64,000 nt of DNA from NCBI RefSeq assembly GCF_026651875.1, contig NZ_CP104068.1:124001-188000 (forward strand), written 5' to 3'. The position numbers and the translations under genes were made by a program. A model generated the notes under the pieces. That model saw only the letters and a list, made by a program, of their open reading frames with translations. It was not told the DNA's origin and ran no database searches. Source of the stretch: Alicyclobacillus fastidiosus. GTDB taxonomy: Bacteria > Bacillota > Bacilli > Alicyclobacillales > Alicyclobacillaceae. Positions 17,044 through 24,718 of the stretch are shown here, one piece after another (position 1 is the first letter of the stretch; every line of letters starts with the position of its first letter).

Positions 17044-17157
17044 TCGTCAAAATAGATGCCCACGTTGAAAGACCCGTGGTAAGATTATCCTAGCGATACG
17101 GAACCAATGGGTGACTTTGCCTTCCCAAGTCCTACGGACTGAGGGGAGGCATGGGCA

Positions 17158-17262
17158 ATGGTACACATAGACGCGGTACTAGATACAGTCTATAAGGTTG
17201 GGGAGATTATGTCCCTTCCAATCGTACTAACAGCCTTCAATAAGTTTCGGAAACATAAATAA
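17158..17262 (+). CDS. Small ORF, 34 codons, possible type I toxin-like peptide
   Basis: Starts 8 bases after GGGGAGG. The peptide begins MVHIDAVLDTVYKVGE, has a moderately hydrophobic middle (IMSLPIVLTAF) and a basic tail (KFRKHK), which is the general shape of short membrane-active peptides. Its stop is inside a perfect 11-bp hairpin (17260-17299), and a second hairpin/terminator follows at 17382. No homologue recognised. The ribosome site and the hairpin make it more than a random ORF. Confidence 0.45.
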   Translation: MVHIDAVLDTVYKVGEIMSLPIVLTAFNKFRKHK

Positions 17263-17299
17263 GTCACCCCTCTAGGTTTGCCGCCAATGGGGTGACTTA
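17260..17299 (+). terminator. Perfect hairpin after the 34-codon ORF
   Basis: TAAGTCACCCC (17260-17270) and GGGGTGACTTA (17289-17299) form an 11-bp stem with an 18-nt loop. There is no U-run, so it may stabilise an mRNA end or be a bidirectional signal rather than an efficient terminator. Confidence 0.55.
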
Positions 17300-17381
17300 T
17301 CGCAGGTTTGCCACGTGAGTGGCGATTGAGTTAATCGTCCGAGTGTGGGAAGCCCAGTCACTCAAGGCGATGTATCGCAAG

Positions 17382-17414
17382 GGAGTCAGAGCTGCAACTC
17401 TGGCTCCTTTACTT
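17382..17414 (+). terminator. Rho-independent terminator of an unassigned transcript
   Basis: GGAGTCAGAG (17382-17391) pairs with CTCTGGCTCC (17398-17407) around CTGCAA, followed by TTTACTT. The 70 bases before it contain GGTTTGCCAC, echoing GGTTTGCCGC in the preceding hairpin loop, so a short RNA that can pair with the upstream message is possible. Confidence 0.5.
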
Positions 17415-17819
17415 ATGATATGCATCTATTACGTCAAATATATCACAGAGGGTGAGGAACGGGGTGAGTTTGTATGCTAAAAAATTATTTTTGTGACTAC
17501 AGAAACGATTTTTTGAGAATACAGGCGTGTATTGCCCATTGGGGCGTTTGACCCCCAGAATCGATACATTCTATCTGGAGGTCGTTTGAAACGCCTCAAA
17601 ATGGACGTCAGGAGGCCGTTTTTTCATCGACTTCGTTTGTGTCGTACTGGTTGGAATGTGGTACTTCGCTACAGGCTTTTTAATTAGACTGCTGATCAAC
17701 TGTTTTACATGCCTAAGGTTTCACCCCCGGGTTGAATCAGCCCAGTATCTTGGATATGACAGCTTGAATTGTGTCCTCCGGGGGGGGGGCAGTAACCATC
17801 CAAAATTAAAATGAGCCAG

Positions 17820-17935
17820 AGGAATTGCTTCCTCTGGCTACCCTCGCCATGCCACGCCCGGCCAAGGCATGCCCCGCCCCGCCTAGGCTCGCCATTCCAA
17901 GCCAAGCCCGGCCGTGTGGCCTATCTCATCAGCGA
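17820..17935. other. GC-rich low-complexity patch in a gene-poor stretch
   Basis: The 17415-18009 stretch has no convincing gene. It holds a long imperfect hairpin at about 17546-17600 (GGCGTTT/AAACGCC outside, CCAGAAT/ATTCTATCTGG inside), a run of ten G at 17779-17788, and this patch of repeated GCC/GGCC words with abrupt GC skew relative to its AT-rich surroundings. Origin unknown. Confidence 0.4.
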
Positions 17936-18009
17936 CTGGAGGCCAACCCGGTCGTACATCTACGTTTGATGTTTCGAATTAATCTTCATCTTCCCACCAT
18001 AATAAATCT

Positions 18010-18109
18010 GGTTCTGGTGCAAAAATTCACGAAACCACAATATACAGTGGTCTATCGTAACCGAATCCACACTACATATGGTGTATTAAAATATTTTTGC
18101 ACCAGAACC
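18010..18109 (+). mobile_element. 100-bp MITE, type A copy 1
   Basis: Ends GGTTCTGGTGCAAAAA and complement, 100 bp, near-identical to 27908-28007 and to the inverted copy 30078-30177. It differs internally from type B. No matching 8-bp flanks, so the site has been rearranged since insertion. It truncates the XRE gene to its right. Confidence 0.9.
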
Positions 18110-18222
18110 CTCGAAATCGTACGTTCATTGAGTCCGGTAAGTTGAGCCAACTCGCGAGTATTTATATCCCGTTCAGCCATCAGCACGCGTAATCGTGCCG
18201 CAGGGTCATCTTTGACACGCAT
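18110..18222 (-). pseudogene. XRE/Cro-CI regulator truncated by a MITE
   Basis: Starts at 18222 with GGGGTGG upstream and reads 'MRVKDDPAARLRVLMAERDI', then 'LAQLTGLNERTISR' and enters the MITE. It matches the first half of the intact regulator at 55092-55310 on plasmid 2, including about 90 bp of nearly identical upstream DNA. The recognition helix remains but the rest is gone. Confidence 0.85.
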
Positions 18223-18282
18223 AACAATGCCCACCCCGTATACCTTGTCTAGCAACAGGATGGCCAAAATAAATAGCCCTAT

Positions 18283-18310
18283 ATACATTCGCATGTAGCT
18301 ATAATGGGGG
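18283..18310 (-). promoter_or_regulatory. Candidate operator/promoter shared with plasmid 2 XRE gene
   Basis: Reverse strand contains TAGCTACATGCGAATGTATA. The core TACAT-gcga-ATGTA is an inverted repeat and is conserved at 55014-55040 upstream of the paralogous XRE gene. Likely autoregulatory site; inference. Confidence 0.5.
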
Positions 18311-18711
18311 TCCCGCCGACATTTTAACGAAAATATACGCTAACCATAATCTGGTTCAGAAATAGCGAGGAAACTGGAAAAAATGGCGTTACTGAATCAT
18401 ACAGAACGGATTTTTGTATGATTCGGCCAAGACCCGCAATCCCACATCATAAAAGGGATTATCAAAGGTTCCTTATATCTCAAAAGCCTTGGCTCATCAA
18501 ACCAATCATACTCATCATGTAATAAAGTACATTAAGTTTCTTTCGACGTGACGTTTAAACTGGAAATTCATGTCCAAGTTGAACATGACTGTTTAGGGAC
18601 TATGACGCCGTGTTAGACGGACTTCTGGCCCCTTTAGCGTAGAAAAAACCGACGTTTTACATCCAGAAACTGTCTTAGCGTATGTTTTCGTTAAAATGAC
18701 GGCCCTACCCC
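18307..18711. mobile_element. Miniature element with Tn3-type terminal repeats
   Basis: The left end GGGGTCCCGCCGACATTTTA continues to CGCTAA. The right end on the opposite strand is GGGGTAGGGCCGTCATTTTA, also ending CGCTAA. These are about 38-bp inverted repeats of the Tn3-family form (GGGGT...TAAG). The 330 bp between encode nothing, so it is a TIME-like non-autonomous element. No 5-bp duplication is seen at the flanks. Confidence 0.75.
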
Positions 18712-18897
18712 AAAAAGGAACGTAACGCTATCGTGTACAAAATCGACCGCATCATCAGCAAACAACTATGGAAGAAGGTCCACGCGAACTAAACGAGGAT
18801 TTCTGCCGATGGTCGACGTCGCGCGGCCAACATTGAATATAATTACGTTCTGCTGTCCATAATGATAAGGCTCAGTCGTCACTTACATAGCAAAGAG

Positions 18898-18926
18898 GGT
18901 ATCCGTGTCATACGGGTGCCTTTTTT
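18898..18926 (+). terminator. Terminator preceding ncRNA family 1, copy 1
   Basis: GGTATCCGT-gtc-ATACGGGTGCC hairpin followed by TTTTTT. Nearly the same hairpin closes the ncRNA itself. Confidence 0.65.
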
Positions 18927-18936
18927 ATATACATAT

Positions 18937-19119
18937 CGCTCGATTAACTGGCCACATTAATAGCGCAGGGAAGTGCTATCTCGGGTATCCGTCCATTACG
19001 TCGAGATGGGTGGATGCTCGCACCTTCTTTAGGGCAGAATACGCGCAACAGCGCTCCATATGAGATAGGAGCAGTCTTCATCCCGCAATGGGTATCCGTG
19101 TCATACGGGTGCCTTTTTG
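18937..19119 (+). ncRNA. Candidate structured ncRNA family 1, copy 1
   Basis: About 180 nt between two terminators. It begins CGATTAACTGGCCACATTAA, then a stem TAGCGC/GTGCTA, and ends in GGTATCCGT-gtc-ATACGGGTGCC plus TTTTT. Two further copies exist at 23049-23196 and 58551-58737 (reverse). The first stem becomes ATCACGC/GCGTGAT in copy 2, a multi-base compensatory change. No coding frame is conserved among the three copies. Confidence 0.65.
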
Positions 19120-19303
19120 CGTTGTCGGACACGCGAATTTTATGTACGCCGAAAATCATTGATGCGACGCGGTTTGTAGCCGTTCAATGCATGATGACAC
19201 ATTCCAAAACGTCCAATTTTGTGCATATATATTTATTATATCGCATGATTACACACTAACAAATTGTAAAAATATGTAATTGTATTTGGTGCTATAATGA
19301 TAT

Positions 19304-19360
19304 CGAAGACACATACCTCTATTATGTCCGATGGCTTTTGGCTGTCGGGACTTTTTTTTA
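19304..19360 (+). ncRNA. Candidate short ncRNA family 2, copy 1
   Basis: Starts just after TATAAT (19293-19298) and ends with GTCCGA...TCGGGAC plus eight T. The plasmid 2 counterpart (58303-58362, reverse) has GCCC/GGGC at the stem base, a compensatory change. Both are followed by the same 40-nt segment (GTATACTCGTCATGCACTGA) and a second terminator hairpin (19425-19460 here). Confidence 0.55.
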
Positions 19361-19421
19361 TTGCATATTCCATTCCTGACATCGTATACTCGTCATGCAC
19401 TGAAGCAACTTTATTTCTTAC

Positions 19422-19604
19422 TCATCCCGTGTTGGCTCCCTCTGCTGATACGGGACTTTTTATGATTCGTTCCTTATCCGTCAACTTAATACGGCAATCA
19501 TTCGGCAATTTTACACGCCCACTAAGCACAGCATTCCTGAAAATGTTGTACGCCATTTCCAACGCCTTATCTGTGTTCTCACCTTCGATGATCGTCACCT
19601 GCAC
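19422..19604 (-). CDS. Small protein downstream of an XRE regulator
   Basis: 60 codons from a GTG at 19604 with AGGAG ten bases upstream, 12 bp after the XRE stop. Sequence starts MQVTIIEGENTDKALEMAYN; no family recognised. The 3' end overlaps a terminator hairpin. The tight spacing suggests a two-gene operon. Confidence 0.5.
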   Translation of the reverse strand: MQVTIIEGENTDKALEMAYNIFRNAVLSGRVKLPNDCRIKLTDKERIIKSPVSAEGANTG

Positions 19605-19616
19605 CGTGCATCACTC

Positions 19617-19820
19617 CTATTCCTCGTCATCCGGTACATACTCCAGCAGATCACCTGGCTGACATCCTAACACACGACACAACGCATTGAGGTTGTCGAC
19701 AGTAATGTGCTTTACCGTTCCGTTCTTCCAATCCATCACCGTAGCCGCTCGAATACCGGTTAATCTTCCTAACTCACGTACTCCATACTGTTCCAGAAGT
19801 TCCGTTTTGATCGTAATCAT
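19617..19820 (-). CDS. XRE-family regulator (YozG-like)
   Basis: A 67-residue Cro/CI HTH: 'GVRELGRLTGIRAATVMDW' with 'LNALCRVLGCQPGDLLEY' as the closing helices. Typical of small autoregulators. Reverse strand, divergent from the 19961 operon, so it may control both. Confidence 0.85.
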   Translation of the reverse strand: MITIKTELLEQYGVRELGRLTGIRAATVMDWKNGTVKHITVDNLNALCRVLGCQPGDLLEYVPDDEE

Positions 19821-19960
19821 TCCGCACCTCCGACGTCGGGAAAATAATACATGGGTTGGGCACTATACACAAATAGTGGTTGAATTTTCTGAGCACATGT
19901 GTTACGATTTTCGTAACAGGACAGGCATAAACAATTCGGACAAGTAAGGGTGATATAACG

Positions 19961-20149
19961 ATGTACGAAGACGGTCAAATTGTATCAGAATGGACAGAGA
20001 CAGACGCGATGACAGGTGAGACGATTTACTGTGAAAAGGTGTTTCAATTCGGCAAAATGTGGACCTTTCGAGAAAGTTTCGGGAAAGTTCCACTGGCGGT
20101 GTGTCTGAAAAAAATTGCTTCCACACTGGGAGGTGCACTCGATGCCTAA
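19961..20149 (+). CDS. Small acidic protein of unknown function
   Basis: 62 codons, starting MYEDGQIVSEWTETDAMTGE. Start preceded by AAGGGTG. Its stop overlaps the start of the next ORF by eight bases, indicating an operon. No family recognised. Confidence 0.55.
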   Translation: MYEDGQIVSEWTETDAMTGETIYCEKVFQFGKMWTFRESFGKVPLAVCLKKIASTLGGALDA

Positions 20150-20306
20150 AACGAATCTTGCCGATGTACGTGCTATCTTAACACAACACATGATGGACAC
20201 ATTTGCGTTTGAAGAGATGGGCGGATTTAGTGCAGACGAGGCTTTAAGTTGGTTCAGGGATCAAGTAATCCCTGACGTCGAAACAATTTTATCGCAACGT
20301 GTATAA
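20142..20306 (+). CDS. Small conserved plasmid protein (FAFEE family)
   Basis: 54 codons from ATG 20142 with GGGAGG eight bases upstream. It reads 'MPKTNLADVRAILTQHMM' and 'TFAFEEMGGFSADEALSWF'. A homologue on plasmid 2 (57238-57432) keeps M-P-x-x-x-L-x-x-V-R and F-A-F-E-E. That conservation across replicons supports it as a gene and supports this start. Confidence 0.65.
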   Translation: MPKTNLADVRAILTQHMMDTFAFEEMGGFSADEALSWFRDQVIPDVETILSQRV

Positions 20307-20353
20307 ACGATAGATTAAGTGGACAAACTGGATAAAGCACGTGTCACGAGCAG

Positions 20354-20386
20354 GCGATCACATTTTGATGATGTGGTCGTCTTTTT
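20354..20386 (+). terminator. Terminator after the small-protein operon
   Basis: CGATCACAT and ATGTGGTCG pair around TTTGATG, followed by TCTTTTT. Confidence 0.75.
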
Positions 20387-20441
20387 GCGCTGTTAAAAAG
20401 GAGATAATATGGTACTGAAAAAGGGGATAAAAAGGTGATAA
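20387..20441 (+). repeat. 11-bp direct repeat array 1
   Basis: Five 11-mers in phase: GCGCTGTTAAA, AAGGAGATAAT, ATGGTACTGAA, AAAGGGGATAA, AAAGGTGATAA. Similar arrays at 22591, 24140 and 56766. One repeat per helical turn suggests an OmpR/PhoB-type operator. Upstream of the secreted protein at 20657. Confidence 0.6.
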
Positions 20442-20656
20442 TCAGGCTATGCGTTCAACCTACAGCCACATACGTTAGCGTAGGTAACTTGGTTCTTCTA
20501 ACGAGGCATTAACACAATCGTTACGTACATAAAAAGAAACCTCAACGTCTATATTCTACAATCACGGTGGCATGATGTACTTGATAATTTTTTGAGCACA
20601 TATGCCCTATATTGGTACGGTAACCATTTAATAAAACAAATATTGGGGTGTTCATA

Positions 20657-20896
20657 ATGAAGAAGATTGTTCTTTCGACTATGGCAACTATTGCTCTTCT
20701 CACTGCACCGACAATGGCATTTGCAGCTACGTCCAAAACGGCTACACATTCAAAAGTAACTCACGCTACAACTCATTCAACAAAGTCCCATACATCGAAA
20801 ACCACCAAGTCCGATCATAAGACGAAAGCGCATAAGGCTACGAAGCATTCAACCAAAACCACTTCATCCAAGGCAAAAACATCGAAGAAAAAGTAA
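20657..20896 (+). CDS. Secreted Lys/Thr/His/Ser-rich protein, copy 1
   Basis: 79 residues. A signal peptide MKKIVLSTMATIALLTAPTM plus A-F-A leads to a mature part made almost only of Lys, Thr, Ser and His in loose repeats ('KATKHSTKTTSSKAKTSKKK'). Very basic and presumably unfolded, it may bind the cell wall or polyanions. GGGGTG precedes the ATG. A longer near-identical copy lies at 24381, with shared upstream and downstream DNA, so a roughly 500-bp unit has been duplicated. Confidence 0.75.
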   Translation: MKKIVLSTMATIALLTAPTMAFAATSKTATHSKVTHATTHSTKSHTSKTTKSDHKTKAHKATKHSTKTTSSKAKTSKKK

Positions 20897-20918
20897 CATC
20901 GCATATCACGGTGATTTG

Positions 20919-20946
20919 GGGCAGTCCATATTGGGCTGTCCTTTTA
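20919..20946 (+). terminator. Terminator of secreted protein copy 1
   Basis: GGGCAGTCC-atatt-GGGCTGTCC followed by TTTT. The 260 bases after it (20947-21206) hold nothing else except the reverse terminator at 21160. Confidence 0.75.
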
Positions 20947-21159
20947 ATGTCAGCCGTAACACAATCGTTACTCGTTTGAAACACTACAGTAACATCCACG
21001 TTCTACAATGATGGTGTCATGTTGATGTGTTGTCGCATTGCCCCCCCTTTCAATACAGAATTTAGCCCCCACGATATGTCGTAGGGGTCAATTTTTTTTG
21101 TACCGAAAGGCTTCTCGCACTACGTGAAAACCCTCGTCACGGCACGTCCTAGTCCAAGT

Positions 21160-21186
21160 AAAAAAGCCCCGGCATCAGCCGAGGCC
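21160..21186 (-). terminator. Terminator of the repeat-containing secreted protein
   Basis: Reverse strand GCCTCGGC-tgat-GCCGGGGC followed by TTTTTT. Confidence 0.8.
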
Positions 21187-21206
21187 ATCTATGTGCGTAT
21201 GTTTAA

Positions 21207-22043
21207 TTAGTTTGACGAACTCGCACTTGAACTGTTATGCCCCTGTCCAAAACCTCCCTGTTGGGCCAACATTTGGCCAATTCGAGAACTGAAATTGTTA
21301 AGTATGGTCTGCTCCTGTGTAGATGTTAGTTTCCCATTGCTAACTGCCTGATCGAGTTGTGTCTGTAAATTATTCGTCAAGTCTGTTTCGAGCGTCTGTT
21401 CGGATATTCCTTGGTTTTGTGCGATGTCGAGAATGGATTGCCCGCTTTGTAAATCAGATTGAAGAGTGGATTGGCTGATTCCCAAGATACTCGAAAGGTT
21501 ACTTAATTGACTCTGCTGTCCTGCATCAGACGATGATCCCTTTGACCAAGAACCTTTTGTTCCACTAGTTGCTCCAGACCACTTTCCGTTACCTTTTTGA
21601 AATCCACCTGTATGTTCAACCATTTGTTGTACGTGTGAATCGAGATTGCTCAAGATATTCTGTTCCTGAGCCGATGTCAATTTTCCGTTTTGTACAGCTT
21701 GATTCAATTGGGAAGTCTCAGCAGATTCAATGTCAGAGACGAGTGTTTGTTCACTAATTCCCTGATTTTGAGCAATTTGGGCCAAAGACTGCCCTGATTT
21801 TAAATCAGACTGTAGTGTTGTTGAACTAATGCCAAGAATATTAGATATATCACTCATCGGAGAGATACGATTATTCTTTTGTGATGTTTTTTCGGTTCCG
21901 TTTTTAACCACCTTATGATGGCTGGATTTTGTGGGTGAAGCGTGTGTATGTGTATTTGTCGCAGCAAAGACAGTTGCTGTTCCTAATGCACTAACTGCAC
22001 CCAACGTCAAAATCGAACTTGTAATCATGGTCTTTATTTTCAT
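21207..22043 (-). CDS. Secreted protein with two homologous repeat domains
   Basis: 278 residues. A signal peptide (about 1-28, ending 'TVFAA') and a His/Ser/Thr-rich linker are followed by two copies of a roughly 75-residue unit. The unit reads 'LGIS-TLQSDL-SGQS', 'IAQNQGISEQTL', 'QLNQAVQNGKLTSAQEQ' (about 68-143 and 186-263). A Gly/Ser/Lys-rich linker separates them. The repeat resembles short helical domains found in extracellular proteins of acidophilic Bacillota; function unknown. Good ribosome site GGAGGTACGATCC before ATG. Confidence 0.75.
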   Translation of the reverse strand: MKIKTMITSSILTLGAVSALGTATVFAATNTHTHASPTKSSHHKVVKNGTEKTSQKNNRISPMSDISNILGISSTTLQSDLKSGQSLAQIAQNQGISEQTLVSDIESAETSQLNQAVQNGKLTSAQEQNILSNLDSHVQQMVEHTGGFQKGNGKWSGATSGTKGSWSKGSSSDAGQQSQLSNLSSILGISQSTLQSDLQSGQSILDIAQNQGISEQTLETDLTNNLQTQLDQAVSNGKLTSTQEQTILNNFSSRIGQMLAQQGGFGQGHNSSSASSSN

Positions 22044-22305
22044 CTGGATCGTACCTCCAAAAGTTGTATGTATTGCTTACAGCTAAAGATTGTAGGCGTT
22101 AAAAATTGAATCATTCTTGAAAGTGGGTTTCGTGATCAAGTAGTTGATGATGTGGAAAACCTTTTTAGTCTACGTGAATAATCGCTAGAAATAGTTCCCC
22201 TTAGACAGCCCATTTGTGGTCATCCTTTGTCGACCTCATGGACACTCCACACAATCACCATATCGTTTCAATTTTCTTTCGAAACAACGCGTCTATAATC
22301 TATGG

Positions 22306-22381
22306 TGTCGAGGGTCTTCAGTCGCCACATTCAATAGTATCCTTGCCACGGACCAGTCGTTGCCGCACGACTGGTCCTTTT
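22306..22381 (+). ncRNA. Candidate short transcript with conserved promoter, copy 1
   Basis: TATAAT at 22294-22299 in GTCTATAATCTATGGTGTCGA, then about 75 nt ending in GGACCAGTCG-n8-CGACTGGTCC plus TTTT. The same promoter block recurs at 22758 and 24007. No ORF with a ribosome site is conserved. Confidence 0.5.
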
Positions 22382-22590
22382 AACATTCTAATGTTCAGAC
22401 TCCATGTTTCGACGGACATCTGGCGTCATACACTTGCTGTAGGGTCAATTTTAGGTGGGGCGACATGTGTGGTCGCCACTGTCGTCAGCGAAGGTGGGGC
22501 TGGCGATTCTTAACCCTTACCCCAATTTGCAGCCTACGGTCACGTGGGCTGTCTTTTTTTGTCCTGCTATAAGAGTGGCGTGGTGTCAGT

Positions 22591-22645
22591 TTGGAGTTAA
22601 TAAGGAGATAATTTGGCGTTAAAAGGGCGACGATTTGGCGTTAAT
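22591..22645 (+). repeat. 11-bp direct repeat array 2
   Basis: Five in-phase 11-mers: TTGGAGTTAAT, AAGGAGATAAT, TTGGCGTTAAA, AGGGCGACGAT, TTGGCGTTAAT. It lies about 115 bp upstream of the second conserved promoter block. Confidence 0.7.
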
Positions 22646-22771
22646 TCGATCATGAGTTTTCCTTACTCCCAGAACGATAATAGAGGGGGAAATGGTTCTG
22701 TAAAGAAACGCTCCATACAATCGGCATATTGTCTCCATCCAGACTTCACAAGACGCCTATATAATCAGTGG

Positions 22772-22859
22772 TGTCGATGGACAAGGACGATGGCCTGAGA
22801 CACTTTCAATTACATCCTTTGCCTCCAGGGCAACCGTAATGGTCGAGCGGTTGCCCTTT
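22772..22859 (+). ncRNA. Candidate short transcript with conserved promoter, copy 2
   Basis: TATATAAT at 22758-22765 in a block CGCTCCATACAATCGGCATA...GACGCCTATATAATCA that is repeated at 23960-24015. The transcript would end at GGGCAACCG-n11-CGGTTGCCC plus TTT. Confidence 0.5.
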
Positions 22860-23048
22860 CTAAGCGACAGGCTGCTCCCTCAGGACGAGCAGCTTTGTTG
22901 CGTTGTACGAGGAGTTTTACGGAATGCTCAGTCGAGCGCGCCCAGCATAGATTGTAGACGTCATTTCAGGACACACTGCGTACATCAGCGTCTTTATATA
23001 GAGCATCCGTACTGGTGATGACACGGATGTCCTTTTTGTGTACATATC

Positions 23049-23196
23049 ACTCGATTAACTGGCCACATTAATCACGCAGGGGAGCGTGATGGGCCTTGGA
23101 TGGATGTGAGGCACATTATTCACGCCACCACTCTTACAACATAGAGCAGTCCTCACGTCGCAATGGGTATCCGTATGGCCGTACGGGTGCCCTCTT
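23049..23196 (+). ncRNA. Candidate structured ncRNA family 1, copy 2
   Basis: Begins ACTCGATTAACTGGCCACAT as in copy 1. The first stem is ATCACGC/GCGTGAT, and it ends in GGTATCCGTA-n4-CGTACGGGTGCC with a weak T-run. Shorter than copies 1 and 3 in the middle. The compensatory first stem is the main evidence that structure is selected. Confidence 0.65.
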
Positions 23197-24139
23197 GCGT
23201 TGTGCAAAATAGTGATCTGGATAGCGATGTGTAGACGCATCGTGGACTGTAGCGTAAAAGCTATACTGCATCATTTGAATTCATCCGCGCATTTTCCCGA
23301 TATGCACAAATATCATTGGTATATCAGCGTTCTTGGCAACTTGTCATACAAGAAATAGATAAGAATCATACAATTAAGCCGTGCCACAAGCGGCTTTTTG
23401 AGACGCGTATGCCGTCTCTTTATCCTGCGCCCAATTGAAAATTGGGACATGAAAGGACAGCCGTACTGACGAGCGGCTGCCCGTTTGAATGTGTCGATAC
23501 ATACACCCCACAATTCATAACCGTCACAGGATGTATACATTTCATCAATTGCTATATTCCGATAAGATGGTATATTGTTTCGGTGGGTTTTACGGTGTAG
23601 GGACAAAATAACACCAAATCAGGGCAGTCTATATATTGGGCTGTCTTTTTCTATCTTTAGCCTAGCTTTGTAGTCCGCTAAACATGAAAATCCCCTCGCA
23701 CAGATGACCTTGGAAAGGAGGCATGCGAAGGGATGGTGGTAGGAATATCAGGCAACTCAATTATAGACACCGTCGCTTTAGCGCTCAATGAAGCGTGTAG
23801 TCTACATATAGCCATTTAGCCCAAGGTATCAAGCGTTTCTCGTTATTAGCGATGAATTCGCACCATGAATGAATCTTAGTGCGAATCTGTACCTAAAAAA
23901 CAAAACTAATGTACGATTCCATGACGGTACAGCACTAATCAAACTTGCATGTTCCGACGCTCCATGCAATCGCCATAGTTGCTCCATCTGCACTCCATAG
24001 GACGTCTATATAATCATTGATGTGTAAGACGTCCCGCGTTCAAATGTGTCCTTTTTGGCTTCGGACATCCGTCGTAAGTCTTCACAACAAACCCTCTTTG
24101 GTCCTGCAGAAATGTAGGACCACTTTTTCATCCGATAAA
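23197..24139. other. Gene-poor stretch with transcription signals only
   Basis: No convincing protein gene. It contains a terminator at 23622-23651 (GGGCAGTCT...GGGCTGTC plus TTTTT, like those after the secreted proteins). It also has a third promoter block ending GTCTATATAATCATTGATGT at 24005-24024 and short TATA-rich segments. It looks like a nest of small-RNA units or decayed duplicates of the secreted-protein locus. Confidence 0.5.
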
Positions 24140-24183
24140 ATGGTGTTAAAAAGGCGTTAGAAAGGCGATAATTTTGTGCTAAT
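24140..24183 (+). repeat. 11-bp direct repeat array 3
   Basis: Four in-phase 11-mers: ATGGTGTTAAA, AAGGCGTTAGA, AAGGCGATAAT, TTTGTGCTAAT. About 200 bp upstream of the second secreted Lys/Thr-rich protein, as array 1 is for the first. Confidence 0.7.
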
Positions 24184-24380
24184 TAGACCATCGTTTCGGC
24201 CTACTGAGAAAACGGATTCAAGGGGTGAAATGGTTCTTCTAACGAGGTATTAACACAATTATTACGTACGTAATATGTTCTACAATCACTATGTCATGAT
24301 GCACTTGATAATTTTTTGAGCACATATGCCCTATATTGGTACGGTAACCATTTAATAAAACAAATATTGGGGTGTTCATA

Positions 24381-24683
24381 ATGAAGAAGATTGTTCTTTC
24401 GACTATGGCAACTATTGCTCTTCTCGCTGCACCGACAATGGCTTTTGCAGCTACGTCCAAAACGGCTACACATTCAAAAGTAACTCACGCTACGACTCAT
24501 TCAACAAAGTCCCATGCACCGAAAACAACGAAGTCTGCTCATAAGACGACAGCGCATAAGGCTACGAAGCATACGCACAAGACAACGACTCACAAAGCAA
24601 CAAAGCCATCGCACAAGAAAACAACGTCTAAGCACTCAACCAAAACCACTTCATCCAAGGCAAAAACATCGAAGAAAAAGTAA
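24381..24683 (+). CDS. Secreted Lys/Thr/His/Ser-rich protein, copy 2
   Basis: 100 residues, same signal peptide as the 20657 copy (one Thr to Ala change in the core). The mature region has extra repeats of the HKTTTHKATKPSHKKT type. DNA from about 180 bp upstream to the terminator (24719-24745) is nearly the same as around copy 1, so this is a segmental duplication with expansion of the low-complexity region. Function unknown. Confidence 0.75.
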   Translation: MKKIVLSTMATIALLAAPTMAFAATSKTATHSKVTHATTHSTKSHAPKTTKSAHKTTAHKATKHTHKTTTHKATKPSHKKTTSKHSTKTTSSKAKTSKKK

Positions 24684-24718
24684 TTCTGTATAAATAATCA
24701 CATCATGACGGTGATTTA

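Noticed and set aside
17044..17460. NAD-related or TPP riboswitch upstream of pnuC
   Set aside because: A terminator is present, but I could not find conserved core motifs of NAD+-I, NAD+-II or TPP riboswitches on the reverse strand.
23313..23606. Reverse ORF of 97 codons in the gene-poor stretch
   Set aside because: No ribosome site and a composition like random translation; it overlaps terminator-like hairpins.
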